NCBI GenBank assembly: GCA_006937955.1 | Contig: SSNP01000174.1 | Coordinates: 554,267 to 618,266, forward strand | Reading direction: 5' to 3' | Length of the DNA: 64,000 bases | Source of the DNA: Pachypanchax playfairii | Lineage: Eukaryota > Chordata > Actinopteri > Cyprinodontiformes > Aplocheilidae | Shown: positions 1-10,991 of the stretch, piece after piece | How positions within the stretch are numbered: the first letter of the stretch is position 1 | How the letters are laid out: each line of letters begins with the position of its first letter | Notes under the pieces: generated by a model | What the model was told of the DNA's origin: nothing | Databases searched by the model: none | Seen by the model: only the letters and a program-made list of their open reading frames with translations | Position numbers and translations under genes: made by a program

Positions 1-720
1 AGTTGTAAGCCTATTCTTACACTCCATGTACAAGTACTATCATCAGTGGATAACTTTGTGTGATTTCATGATTTTTTATTTCGATGTCCCAAGCTGGACA
101 CTTGCTGTAGTGGTACAATTTTACATTTCATACAGTATAATACAATGCCTAATATAACAGCAACAAAAAATATGGATACAGTATCAGTGCAGTAATAAGA
201 ATCAAATCAATACTGCTTAGAAATATTACTCGTTGGACACAGTTTTCCACAAATAAAGTCTGAAGTCACTTTCAGTCTCATGTTTTTACTCAGGAAATAT
301 AGTTCTCATTAGATTATCCAAAGGTAAGAGACAGTTGTGGCTATGTTTTGCATTCTAAAAAAGAGAGAATTCACGTGCGTGTATGCCGCCCTGGTGATCA
401 TTCACTAACCTGTCAGTTACAAATTAGCAGGCACCTTGTCTCCCGTTTGTAATAAGCTATTTGCGTTTCTGCGGAAAATAAATAAAAAATACTATAATTA
501 CCTCTTCCGAAGAGTCCATCTTTTTTCAGCAGCTGTCCTTATTCAAACAGAATAAAAATGTTGTGGAATCGCGAATCACAGCAGCAGACGGATACCGGTT
601 GGGATCACAACGGCGGTTGGGGGCAGTTGGGCGTACGTCATATGGAAGCGCCAGCTTCATTGTTGTAATAATGCAAAAATTCCGCTAGGGGGCGACAGAA
701 GTTACGCACTATAGCTTTAA
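1..720 (-). mobile_element. 5' end of a TTAA-type (Kolobok-like) DNA transposon, decayed
   Basis: Read on the minus strand, the segment begins at a TTAA (717-720) followed by AGCTATAGTGCGTAACTTC, an end I associate with fish TTAA-targeting transposons. About 200 bp further in is a tiny potential first exon, ATG GAC TCT TCG GAA GAG, directly followed by GTAATTATAG, a plausible splice donor (about 500-522). Nothing recognisable follows up to base 1, so the rest is either intron or unrelated sequence. The family name is inferred from the TTAA and the terminus only; no transposase domain is visible. Confidence 0.35.
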
Positions 721-814
721 GTGATTTCTTGATTGAAACAGTAATCAGTAGCAGAAGCAGTAATCAGGCCTAGGGGTGGCTACAGAAATTGAACTCAGGT
801 GTGATACACCACAG

Positions 815-1050
815 TTAGGTTATTTTATAACAAGGGGGCAATTCTTTTTTCACACAGGGCCATGTAAGGTTGGATTTTTTTCTCCCTAAATAATAAAAGC
901 CATCATTTAAAAACTGCATTTTGTGTTTACTTGTGTTATCTTTGACTAATGGTTAAATGTGTTTGATGATCAGAAACATTTTGTGTGACAAACATGCAAA
1001 AGAATAAGAAATCAGGACGGGGGCAAATAGTTTTTCACACCACTGTATAA
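815..1050 (+). mobile_element. Tc1-like MITE or terminal remnant
   Basis: The stretch ends in GGGGGCAAATAGTTTTTCACACCACTGTA, reported here only as its two halves GGGGGCAAATAG and TTTTTCACACCACTGTA. The other side begins CAAGGGGGCAATTCTTTTTTCACAC, again a poor inverted match. Termini of this kind (CAGTGGTGTGAAAAA) are typical of non-autonomous Tc1 elements in fish. There is no coding capacity. The left end is degenerate, so that boundary is approximate. Confidence 0.5.
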
Positions 1051-1130
1051 CATGTAAGGTTATAATTACATGATTTTAATAATAATAATATGTTGTGATA
1101 TAAAGTGGGCTGGTCTAAGGCATGAAACTC

Positions 1131-1577
1131 CAGGGCCCTAAATTTTCAATCGTTCTTAGGTACAGATCTTTGTGTATTTCATGCGTTGGAACAATTCTAC
1201 GCATTGTGTGGTACTTATCAATTTGTAATTGTGCGTAGAAATGTTCTTAAAAGTACAGCTCAAGTCGTACGTATGCACAGCATCTAGTGGTACAATATGG
1301 AATCGAAATTCTGAAAGTTTCTGTCATCTGTCATCGTGTTCCTCATCCACAAATTATCTCTGAACTCATTAGCATTTGTGTGTTAATAAACATCTTTGTC
1401 ACATAATTGGTGTTTAAAGTTATAAAAAGACACCTGTGATCTAGAAGTATTTGAGATCGTAGGATGGCTGATCTTGCATTATTGGAGGATGGGAGGGAGA
1501 GAGTGTGCCTACCTTGACTGTGCAGATATGCTGGGTGAGCGCACAGAACAGCTCCTGCAGATAGCGCTTTCCAAATA
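1131..1577 (+). mobile_element. Truncated 5' end of a PIF/Harbinger-like transposon
   Basis: The segment starts GGGCCCTAAATTTT, a Harbinger-like terminus, and holds an ATG at 1464 that reads MADLALLEDGRERVCLP and then a stop. That short peptide resembles the N-terminus of fish HARBI1-type transposases, in which MA..ALLED is followed by an RERVF motif. The frame is broken after 17 codons, and the element is cut off by the TTAA element that starts at 1579. Non-functional. The assignment rests on the short peptide and the terminus. Confidence 0.4.
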
Positions 1578-1578
1578 A

Positions 1579-2331
1579 TTAAAGCAGTACTTAGGAGCTT
1601 TCAGTTTAGGTTTATTTTGGCGGCGCCACTGGACAAAAGCGGTATTATTTTACGTGAACGAAGCCTGCATTTCCCATGAGCACCAGCGCGTAGCGTCGTA
1701 AAATCCAGATACCCCGTCCGCCAGCAGTTGGATTGAACTACATTACATTTCGGTTTCCAGTGGCTGAGTGAATGAACTGTCAACCTGGTGGCCAGTTATT
1801 ACTTCCATGCAAATTTCCGAAAGCTGGCATTAGCATTTTGATTTGAGAATAGAATGATACTTACTAGTCCAGCAGGAACAGAGCCACGGCAGCATCAGTC
1901 GGAAATCCCTCCTCAACTTTGAGCTCACGCCAGCAAGTGAAAGCCGGGCCTATGTTGATTCTTGACTGTCCTTTTATCCGGTTACTCTCCCTTTTTCTTT
2001 TTTTTGTCTCCTCAGACAAAACTTTTCGTTTTTTCGGGGCTTCTGCCATGTTAGCTGCAGTTGCGCGTAACAGGTCGTATTGAGTTCCGTGTTTATGACG
2101 AATGGGGAAAGGGGAAGTGACGTATGCCGAAAAGCAGCCTATCCATTCGTAGTTTTTTGTGTGGCAGGGTTCCCACCATCCTCCTCAAAGTTGTTTAGTG
2201 CCAGTGAAAGCGATACAGACCCCCTCAAGCCATGACAGAGGTGTCATTCAACTTGTTGTAAGTCGCCATATAATCACAGAAGTTATGAAACTATTTCATG
2301 AAGGTTGAAAAGTTACTTAGTGTTGGTTTAA
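1579..2331 (-). mobile_element. TTAA-flanked DNA transposon, copy 1 (Kolobok- or piggyBac-like)
   Basis: Near-identical to 30961-31715. Identity begins and ends exactly at a TTAA on both sides, and the outside flanks differ completely, which defines a mobile unit of about 750 bp with TTAA target duplications. The ends are imperfect inverted repeats: TTAAAGCAGTACTTAG on one side and TTAAACCAACACTAAG on the other. The minus strand carries one short exon (separate entry) and no transposase, so this is a non-autonomous derivative or a 5' fragment. TTAA targets are used by both the piggyBac and Kolobok superfamilies. The TTAAAG start favours Kolobok, but that is inference. Confidence 0.7.
1866..2049 (-). 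CDS. First-exon reading frame in TTAA element copy 1 (function unknown)
   Basis: The minus-strand frame opens MAEAPKKRKVLSEETKKRKR and ends FPTDAAVALFLLD. Residues 5-24 are very basic and look like a nuclear localisation signal. The apparent stop TAG after the last Asp straddles a perfect splice donor, CTA|GTAAGTATC, so the exon probably reads through into a downstream exon that this copy lacks. The copy at 31,250-31,433 keeps frame and donor, differing at one residue (Cys versus Arg). I recall similar short first exons upstream of fish transposase-derived genes, but I cannot assign a domain. Confidence 0.5.
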
Positions 2332-2953
2332 AGCTTATACCTTTGTTTTCACCTGCAAAAACAAATTCTCACTTCCTATTAATGAGACATTAATGGTATT
2401 GTAGTTTTATAAGGCTATAATGCACATTCTAACAGGGTGAAAAATTACTTCTGGGACAAGTACAATATGAAGAAAAATGTAAATAAGAAACACAGTTTCC
2501 CCAGATTCAATTGCATAATAAAATTAAGTTCAGTATAGTCTATCAAATTGTTGTGAAAAATGAGGCTATATATAATTTTATGACTTATACTTCTGGAGGA
2601 GGTTGATTGATGGCACTGTGGGACACTACGAAATTGAGTGTGTCACCAAAAAGGTGTACAAAATAAAAAAAACATTTGAAATGCAATTAATTTATGTTTA
2701 AATATTGGCAAACACTTAAACACATACTTTAAATACATTAGTGTACATATTTGGAACATTTCAGAAGAAAATCAGGGTAAGTGAAGTATGTGGACATGAA
2801 CTGTTACTGCAAACGGAGAACACTTGAAGTCAACGCCAACAAAGTTACTCAAAATAAACATCAAACTGTGCAAAATATTTCAAATACTGGAACTCTGTTG
2901 TTTCTATTTAGTCATGAATGTCTCTTTAGAGTCTTGATGTTCAATAGGAAACA
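2332..2953. other. 3' flank of zinc-finger gene 1, no separate gene
   Basis: AT-rich sequence between the TTAA element and the stop codon of zinc-finger gene 1. The part nearest the stop (about 2860-2953) matches the equivalent 3' flank of gene 2 (about 14,470-14,526) and of the third zinc-finger copy (about 54,980-55,053). It is therefore the shared 3' untranslated region. No other feature is visible. Confidence 0.5.
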
Positions 2954-4197
2954 TCAATTTCTGTCTGTGTGGATTCTCATATGTCTGTTTAAATGTGACT
3001 TGTGTCTAAAGCTTTGTCCACAAACCTCACAACAAAATGGTTTGTGACCTGTGTGGATTCTCATATGTGTGTTTAAATGTGCCTTTTGACTAAAGCTTTG
3101 TCCACAAACCTCACAGGAAAATGGTTTCTGACCTGTGTGGATTCTCATGTGTCTGTTTAAACGTCCGTTTTCACTAAAGCTTCGTCCACAAACCTCACAC
3201 CAAAATGGTTTCTGACCTGTGTGGATTCTCATGTGTGTATTTAAACAATACTTTACACTAAACCGTTTTTCACAAACCTCACACCAAAATGGTTTCTGAC
3301 CCGTGTGGATTCTTGTGTGTTTATTTAAACTTGACTTGTGTCTAAAGCTTTGTCTACAAACCTCACAACAAAATGGTTTCTGACCTGTGTGGATTCTCAT
3401 ATGTGTATTTAAATTTGACTTTAGACTAAAGTTTTGTCCACAAACCTCACAAAAAAAGGGTTTCTGACCTGTGTGGATTTTCATATGTCTGTTTAAATGT
3501 GCCTTCTGACTAAAGCTTTGTCCACAAACCTCACAAAAGAATGGTCTCTGACCTGTGTGGATTCTCACATGTCTGTTTAAACTTGACTTTTGACTAAAGT
3601 TTTGTCCACAAACCTCACAACAAAATGGTTTCTGACCTGTGTGGATTCTCATATGTATATTTAAATTAATTTTTCTGATAAATCTTTTACCACATTCATC
3701 ACAACTAAATGATTTTTGTCCAGAGTCTGACACGTGTTGAAGTTGAGAGTCAGTATTGTTCACATCCTCGTCCTCTTCATCATCCTCAGTGTCATCAGTT
3801 TCTGAAGAGCTAGAATCATATTTGTTAGTATTTAGATCTGGGTTCTTGGTGGTTTCAGCTCCTCCACAGTCCTTCACACCAGGTGCAGCTGTTATCTGGT
3901 CCATTAAGCTGCTGGTTGGAAGATCATCGTGTTTACCTGATTGGTGTTGATGAAGCTGTGGAAACAAAGGATTTTCTTCATCCTTCACCATCTTCAAAGA
4001 AACTGCAGTCAGAGGAAACCTGGTGGTATCAGTCTCCTCTTTCACACTGAGCTGCTCTTCCTCCAGACTCATGCAGAGTTCCTCCTCTTCCTCCTTTATG
4101 TTGAGGGTCTCTTGTATCTTCTGATCCACAGCAGGTGTCCATTCTTCAGGAGCTTCTTGTTTAATCAGCACGGCCTGTTGAACATCTGCAGGAATCA
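2954..4197 (-). CDS. C2H2 zinc-finger protein, gene 1, exon 2 (nine fingers)
   Basis: Terminal coding exon. It starts after a good acceptor (TTTCAG at 4198-4203 on the minus strand) and encodes VIPADVQQ, an acidic linker rich in EEEEE and DDEEDEDV, then nine consecutive C2H2 fingers of the pattern C-x2-C-x12-H-x3-H joined by HTGQKP linkers, ending HTDRN. Proteins of this build bind DNA in the nucleus, usually as repressors; no KRAB box is visible. The phase joins the single base at the end of the exon at 5469-5643. The helix residues differ between fingers, as expected for a lineage-specific family. No internal stop is present, so the gene looks intact. A GTG at 4196-4198 is not a start, because the exon is entered by splicing. 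Confidence 0.85.
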
Positions 4198-5468
4198 CTG
4201 AAACACATGTCCATTAATGTTAACTTTATATTCACACAAACATCCCCTGTTTTAGTGCTGAGGTCATGAGTTCACTGGTTTACTGTCAGAACATCTAATG
4301 CTCCAAAGAGTCTTTGTTTAGTTTGTTTACACTTCAAGTTTTAAGGACCGTCTCTCTTAACTAGTTCTGTAATATTTTCATTTGCGTAGCGATAAAGAAA
4401 TATGATCAATGATAGAAAGTAGGATTGGGCGATATGGCTTATAAATAAAATCTCAGATAAATTTTATTTTTTGTTCGATTTCGGTTCTCTTCTGATTTCC
4501 CTCTACTTATTAAGGAAAGCAACAAATACAAAAAACGGAAAACTTTAAACGGCCGCTTCAGTGTTTGTTCTCCACCGTACCTCTTTCCTATTATTTTCGG
4601 TTCCTTGTACAAAGGATTCGGCTACAGTTAGCTGTTTTTAGCTAAGCTTTGTTGGTCACTGCGGTGTTTGTTCATCTCAGGGAGACTGTTGTTTTTCATG
4701 TTTGAATAGATGCCTCTGTTTCAGGTGATGGAATAAATGAGTTTGTGGAGCTGCTGCCTTTGACTGTGATGGGCTTTAGGCAAATGTTGCAGCGTGGGGT
4801 CTCGTGCTGCACTTCTGTCGCAGCAAACCATGTGAAACAACACTACAGAAACTCCAGGGAGCCAAAAAGCGCTACTACGCAAAAACTCAATGTAATTGTT
4901 TTCTAAATCGCCCAACACAAAAAATTTGAATTAATTCATTTAAATGATTAATCACCCAGGCCTAATAGAAACCTCTTAATGCAAGATCTCAAAATGTCTT
5001 TCACAGGCATCAATAACTAAAACGTTATGACTGAACAGAACTTTACTGTCAGACTTATGATAAAAAGTTTACTTTGTTATTATTTTGGGATCAAATGTAA
5101 AAGTAACAAAATCTGAATGATAAACTAAATGATGACAGCAGCAGTTAAAATCTAGATGTGTTAACTGCTGCTTAAAAAGAACTTTAAAAGTATCAGTTAG
5201 TATCCTGATACTAACAGGATATAGATTACCTGTGACGTAATTCAGATTTTCAGTCTTTCACTTTTAAAAAAGTACAAAGCCAAAACATTATATTTTTACT
5301 TTTAAAAGAGGACAAACATCTGTTTTGTGGTTGTGTGTCAGTCATCACTTACATTACCAGACAGCAGCTACAAGAAATTTAATTAAGAAGTTAAATAATT
5401 TGCAACCTGAAAACTAACAAATCTTTAATTATCATCATTAGGATGAAAAAAAAAAGAAAAATACAAAC
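4198..5468 (-). other. Intron of zinc-finger gene 1
   Basis: The intron runs from donor GTTTGT (5463-5468) to acceptor CAG (4198-4200). Outside the MITE at 4420-4964 it can be followed by eye against the intron of gene 2, so the two genes were duplicated with their introns. It contains no other coding sequence. Confidence 0.75.
4420..4964. mobile_element. hAT-like MITE in the gene 1 intron
   Basis: Bounded by imperfect 8-bp duplications ATAGAAAG (4412-4419) and ATAGAAAC (4965-4972). The ends are TAGGATTGGGCGAT and ATCACCCAGGCCTA, an inverted pair of the fish GGGCGAT type. The paralogous intron of gene 2 has an uninterrupted site (ATTATAGAGAGCTC around 15,779), so this element arrived after the two genes duplicated. 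No coding capacity. A decayed, opposite-orientation relative lies at 13,467-13,960. Confidence 0.75.
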
Positions 5469-5643
5469 CTAATAAGTAGAGTTGATCATTTGGGTGGCTA
5501 ATAGCCTGCAGGCTTCTGTTGTGTTCCTCCGTTTTTGCTACAGACGATAATTCCTCTTTGTTATCATCTGCTGCTTTTTCAAAATTCCCAATTATTCTAT
5601 CCTTTGCGATGTCCAGCCGCTGTTTGACCTCCTGTCGCCACAT
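5469..5643 (-). CDS. Zinc-finger gene 1, exon 1
   Basis: First coding exon, 58 codons plus one base, opening MWRQEVKQRLDIAKDRIIG and ending NDQLYLL. It is followed by donor G|GTTTGT, and the phase-1 junction matches the acceptor at 4197. The MWRQ...RLDIAK helix is a familiar N-terminal exon of fish multi-finger zinc-finger proteins and is probably a coiled-coil or adaptor segment. Length and junction are the same as in gene 2 exon 1 (17,074-17,248). Only this ATG precedes the exon's open frame. Confidence 0.8.
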
Positions 5644-5879
5644 CTTGGTTAGTTTTCATTCACCAACAATCTTCTTTTAACAGCTACTGAGCTGTTAGGG
5701 ACGGGTCTAAAACATCTGTCCAGTGAATGGCTGCTAACAGTTCACCAACCGCCGCTGTTGCTAGGTTACCACTCTGTCATTCCATTTTCACTTAACAAGT
5801 GGAAAAAGCGTTCAATGACAACCAGATAGCTTTTCCTATGCAGTAACATTACGAAGCAAAGTATCTTGAGAGTCAAACA

Positions 5880-6168
5880 ATAACGAGAATACCCCGCTGC
5901 AACCAAAGAGTACCAAGCTGCGGCCACCTTAACTCCCTACCGGATGTCACGTGACCACCATAGCGGAAATTGTTCTTGTTTTTTTGCGCCGGGCTGAATA
6001 CAATCTTTTATTGTTGTCTTTTACCTGATGACGGTTTAAAGAAATTAACAATATCACACTTACATCAATGTGGAATGCTGTAGTTACATGTATTTTTGTC
6101 CGCCAGCTGCCATTACGCCGCAACCGCCGTACCGGAAGTCACGTGACCGCTATACCAGAAGTTGTGTG
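5880..6168. promoter_or_regulatory. Upstream region of zinc-finger gene 1 with CACGTG/ETS-like modules
   Basis: Two similar blocks hold a CACGTG E-box next to an ETS-like GGAAGT/GGATGT: 5941-5953 (CGGATGTCACGTG) and 6133-6145 (CGGAAGTCACGTG). Each is followed by a CATAGCGGAA-like or TATACCAGAA-like sequence. Gene 2 has the same module at 17,518-17,532, about 280 bp before its start codon. Further copies lie at about 28,740-28,860 and 33,806-33,930. Conservation at matching distances from two start codons suggests a promoter, but transcription cannot be shown from sequence. Confidence 0.45.
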
Positions 6169-6558
6169 TTTTTTTTTTTTATTGAGTAACAAGGTAAAGT
6201 ACAGCATCTTGTAGAGGTACAATAAGCAGTGCAATGTAAACACAGAAGGAAAAGAACAGAAATGGGACTATACTAATTACAGACATCATTATAAGGCAGA
6301 AATAAGAGGAGCAAGTATTAAAACAAAAGAAATTTGGATACACTTGAAGCAATTTTTTTGGCATTGTCAGATTTAAGACATTTTAATGAGGAGTAATAAA
6401 GTTTAAATTCATTCAAAAAATGATTAAATCTATGAAATCTAATATATGATATTTAGCAAGTAAGAAAACTATATTCACTACATCAGTTATTTTGTAGTCA
6501 AGATCATTCAAGTAATATAAAACAGAGCTGATAACAAAAATAGGAATGTTTGTTATTT

Positions 6559-9500
6559 TTAAAGATAGCCATTCACTGATGTCACTCCAAAATTTATTTG
6601 AAATAGGGCAAGTAAAAAAAAATGTTCCAAGGATTCTACAGGATGATCACAAAAAACACAACCGGTCAGATCCAATTTAAATCGCTTGTGTAGAAAATCA
6701 GCTACTGGGTAAATTTTATGACAGATTTTAAAATGAGTCTCTTTGACCTTCGGTGGAACTGGCCATTTGATGTATTTGGAATAAGCTTTTGCTGCTATGG
6801 CTGAATCTGTTGCAGCCGATCTTCTGTTGAAATCATTAAATAGTTTAGATCTGAATGCAGCAGTGAGAACAGCATTGCTACAATTTTTATTGGTTAAGTT
6901 GCAGTAATCTCCTAATTTTAATTCGGGTAAGGTTGGAGTGACATTAGAGTACAGCAATGTATTTTGGATAAGATTGATTAGACCGACAGGAATAGCTTTA
7001 TAGATTTTCTGGTATTCTTTGTGAGGAAAAAACCAGGTTGAATTTTCCAACCAGTCTCTTGTGATCTAACATAGCACCATTGCTATCCATTAAGTCAATA
7101 ATAAACAAAATGCCTTTCTCGTACCATTCAGTTATAAAGACTGATTTCCTATTAATTAGTATTGCCCTGTTATTCCAAAGCACAGAACCATGTGGTGTAA
7201 AGTTATGAGTGAATATCATTTTCCAAAAGTGCAAGACTTGTTGGTGGAATTTTGATAACTGGACAGGAATTTTGGTTAGTTCATAATCACATCTGAGCAG
7301 TAAGTCTAAGCCACCAATTTTTCCAAATAAAGCTCTGGGAATATGAAACCACATGGAGTTTGGAAGTGAAAAGAAAGTTTTAATCCAATTTACTCTAAGA
7401 GAACCAATTAAGGCCTCAAAATCTAACGCTTTGATCCCACCATCCTTATATTCTTTAGTTAATTGAGATCTCCTTAAATAGTGGGTTTTATTTCTCCACA
7501 GAAATTGGAAAATGATAGAATTAGCCTTTTTTATATTGCTGTTAGAGGTAAAAATAGAATGACATGGATAAATTAATTTAGACACCCCCTCAGCCTTAGA
7601 TAAAAGGACCCGACCAAAGATAGTTAGATCTCTTGTTAACCAGCGACTTAAGGATTTCTTCATATCAGCTAAACGTTTTTCAATGTTCATTGCTGTGCTC
7701 TTCTCTCCTAATGGCATCTTTTGAAATTACAATTCCTAGATAATTTACTTCAGACTTGACCTCAATAGAGGCAATAGATGTCTCAAGACAAGAATGAATC
7801 GGGAGCAACTGACATTTTTTAACATTGAGAGACAGACCCGACGCATCAGAGAAAATAAAGATAGATTTTAATGCTATGTCAACCATGGTTTTATCCTTTA
7901 AGAAAATGGCCGTATCGTCAGCAAACTGACTAATTTTAAATTCTTTGTCAAAAAGTTTTATACCGTGTAAGTGGGAGTTTTTGGTAATAAGTAATGTAGG
8001 CATTTGGGTTGTCAAAATGAATAATTTCGGAGAAATGGGACAGCCTTGACGGATGCCTCTAGACATGGGGAAGCTGGAGGTCATTTCTGTCCCAAGAGAA
8101 ATTGAACTACTTATATCAGTGTAAAACATCTTGATTATAGAACAAAATTTTGCTCCAAAGCCCATAAGTCTTAAAGTTTCTGAGATAAAGTTGTGCTCTA
8201 GCGAATCAAACGCTTTGTAGAAATCAAGGAACAAAATTAAACTCTCACTTTCAATAAATTGCCTGTAGTCCAACATGTCAAGAATTAATCTGGTGTGAAA
8301 ATGGATATTTCTACCCTTTATGAATGCAGATTGGCATTCATTAATAACAAATGTTAACCCAGTATTTAGGCGATTTGCATAAACAAGGGCTAATAATTTA
8401 TAATCTGTGCCTAATAAGGAAATGGGTCTCCAATTTTCTAAGGACAGGGGATCTTTATTGGGCTTGGGAATCAATGTGATAAGACCACGTTTCATGGTGG
8501 GGGAGAGATTATTATTAGAGATACAATCCATAAGGGCATCAAATAACATCATCCGGATGTCTTGCCAAAAGAAAATGTAGAATTCGACAGTCAAACCATC
8601 AAGGCCAGGTGACTTACCCTTAGCCATTTGATGAATTGCTTTATCTAATTCTTCAATTACTAGGTCATCATCCATACTGTTCTTTAATTCACCATTAATT
8701 ATTTCAATGTGTTCGTTAATTTCATCAAAAAATAGATTACAATTTGATTCTGAAAAATTGGAAGAGTACAATTTGCTGTAAAAATTTCTAATTGTTTCTT
8801 TAATTAGATCCAAATCTTCTATAACGGTACCACTTATGTTGAGTTTTGAGATTTTCTTTTAGACTGCCTCTGTTTCTCAAGATTAAAAAAATAAGAACAA
8901 TTCTTTTCACCCTCCTCAATCCAGCGAGCCCTGGAACGCACAAAAGCTCCTCGAGCCTTATCTAAATAAACATCATCTAGTTGAGACTTGAGATTTTCTA
9001 ATTGTACCTGCTCCTCAGATGTTAACACTGGTTTTGCACACAGAGCATTAATGTTACTAACAAGATGAGATTGTTTGGCTCTCAACTGAGTTGAGGTATA
9101 TTTACCAAATTGTATTGCTATTGTCTTCACACTAAATTTAAACCACTCCCATTTGTTCACAGGTGAAGTTTCCAATAGTGAAATATTTTCAATAAGCTTC
9201 CTTACTTCTACAGAAAAATCTTTATTAAGCAACAGGCCACCATTAAATTTCCAAATAGAATTTGAGGGTGTTTTTCTTTTATTTAAAGAAAGGAACAGGG
9301 TAATTGAGCAATGATCAGTTAGAGGGGAGGGTGATATTTCACACTTTGAAATATTATTCATCATATTATGAGGGATTAACCAAAAATCTAGCCTTGAACA
9401 CTGTACATTGTTGGAAGCATTATACCAAGTAAATTGTCTGGAGCTAGGGTTTCTTAACCTCCAGCAATCTGTCAGATTAGTATTTGAAATTAGGTTATTG

Positions 9501-10872
9501 AAAATATCATCAACCAGGTGATGCTGTGCTCGTGAGGGAAGACGATCAACTGAACTATCTGGGACAATATTAAAATCGCCTCCCACGACAACCTGATCGG
9601 TTAGATATTTAACCATCCATTGCTTTATCCTCTTCTCAAGATCACTATTGTCAGGATCTCTGCTGCTGGTGGGTGTGGTGGTTGGTTGTCTGCACTAATT
9701 GTCTTGCAGGGAGTGGCAGCAGCTCATCAGAGGATTCAGGTGTGGATCATTACCCAGCTCAGGAGAGCTGGGTACTTAAGCAGAGGAGGAACCAGAGACA
9801 GACGCCAGTTTGTTCCACTAACTTCCGTGGTAACAGAGTGGCCAGAGATTATAAAGTGAAAGATTGAATTGTTAGTTGTAACTAACCTGCCTTCTCCTCC
9901 CTTGCTCTCAGCCCCGTGTCCTGGAGCGTTCCTCCAGTCACCGGCGCCTCAACGTGGACAGCTCACTACCGTTCTACCGGACTGACTCTCCACGGTTCTC
10001 ACGCTCGAGTTGCGGTGTACGCAACTGGATCTTTCCCTGGCCTCCTGTCTGTCTCTGGTCCCCTCTGGATCCACACCTCACCGGTCACCGCGTTGCTGTC
10101 ACCCCTGACACAGTATCGACTGTGCAGACAGCCCCTGGAGCCGGACGCACTAAACCGACGTTCAGACAGCCTGGATCATCAACCCCTGCAGCAGCACCTC
10201 CGGATCCCTCCTCACGACAGTACGGCTTCTCGTCACCGTGAGTTTACTGAGCACGATCCCCGCACACTGCAGCTGGTATCTCCACCTGTCACTAACGTCT
10301 CTCTCCCTCTCACAACCAGGACCGTTCCTGTCCCGCACCAGTTCCCGTCCTGGCACATTCTCACATGTACAGTTGTTGTTGTTGTCTCACTTGGAGCACT
10401 GTATATAAATAAACACTGTAAACCGATCCCAGTCTTGTGTATGTTTGGAGTTGGGTCGACTTTGGAGCTCGAAACAAACCCCGCCTGGTAGTATACCATG
10501 ACAACTATATAATATTTTGTTTACTGCTCTGCTGTTAAATCCATAAACACACACCAAAATAAACTTTGCTCCATCAATTTCAACTATCACTGTTAACCAA
10601 TGACCATTAGTATCACTTTCATAATCAATAACAAATCCAGGAAACCTGTGCAACAAAATCATAACCCCAGCTGAATGAGATGAACCGTGGCTAAAGAACA
10701 TAAGGTCTCCCCATTGAAGTTTCCAAAATTTTGCATCCTCAGCAGATGAATGCGTTTCTTGCAAGAAAATGCAGTTTGCTTTCTGCTCTTTACAGTAAAG
10801 AAAAGTGGCCTTACGTTTAACGTTATTTTTCAGTCCCCTAGTGTTTAATGATAACAAGGATAACATATTCAA
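6559..10872 (-). pseudogene. L1 ORF2 (endonuclease-reverse transcriptase), broken
   Basis: Minus-strand order: AP-type endonuclease N-half (10,872-10,509: SLNTRG, LQETHSS); then the solo LTR; then the endonuclease C-half (from 9643: VVGGDFN, SRLDFW, PLTDHCSI) running to 8834; then reverse transcriptase (8813-7680: LIPKPNKDP, ENWRPISLL, FLDFYKAFDSLEH, RGIRQGCPISP, and the catalytic FADD). Thumb and C-terminal regions follow (7717-6998 and 7050-6559), including a late CVFCDHPVESLEHFF segment. Frame breaks lie near 8820, 7700 and 7020. Catalytic motifs survive individually, but the protein cannot be made whole. Confidence 0.85.
9649..10503 (+). mobile_element. Solo LTR of a Ty3/gypsy element, inserted in L1 ORF2
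   Basis: Starts TGTCAGGATC, ends CCATGACA, and is flanked by the 5-bp duplication ACTAT (9644-9648 and 10,504-10,508). Length 855 bp. It contains a polyadenylation signal AATAAA at 10,408-10,413. The same family forms the 5' LTR at 37,691-38,463 and the minus-strand LTR at 24,453-25,293; all share an AGCTGGGTACTTAAGCAGAG-like segment. No internal region is left, so this is a recombined solo LTR that split the L1 endonuclease frame. Confidence 0.85.
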
Positions 10873-10991
10873 AACAGGTGCGCAAAAAAGGTCAGGAACG
10901 ATGCGCAGGAATGAGTAAAGCTACTTTAGCCAACATGCATCATAAAACAGTGCAATAGCCCTAAAAAAAACAAAAAAAAAACGGGGTGAGT

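Noticed and set aside
3756..4201. Frames opposite the acidic linkers of the zinc-finger genes (also 15,304-15,564)
   Set aside because: Antisense of GAA/GAT-rich coding sequence gives long Ser/Phe/Leu frames without meaning.
9916..10499. Several overlapping frames of 64-191 codons on both strands
   Set aside because: They fall within the solo Ty3 LTR, have no recognisable domain and are not kept in the other two LTRs of the family.
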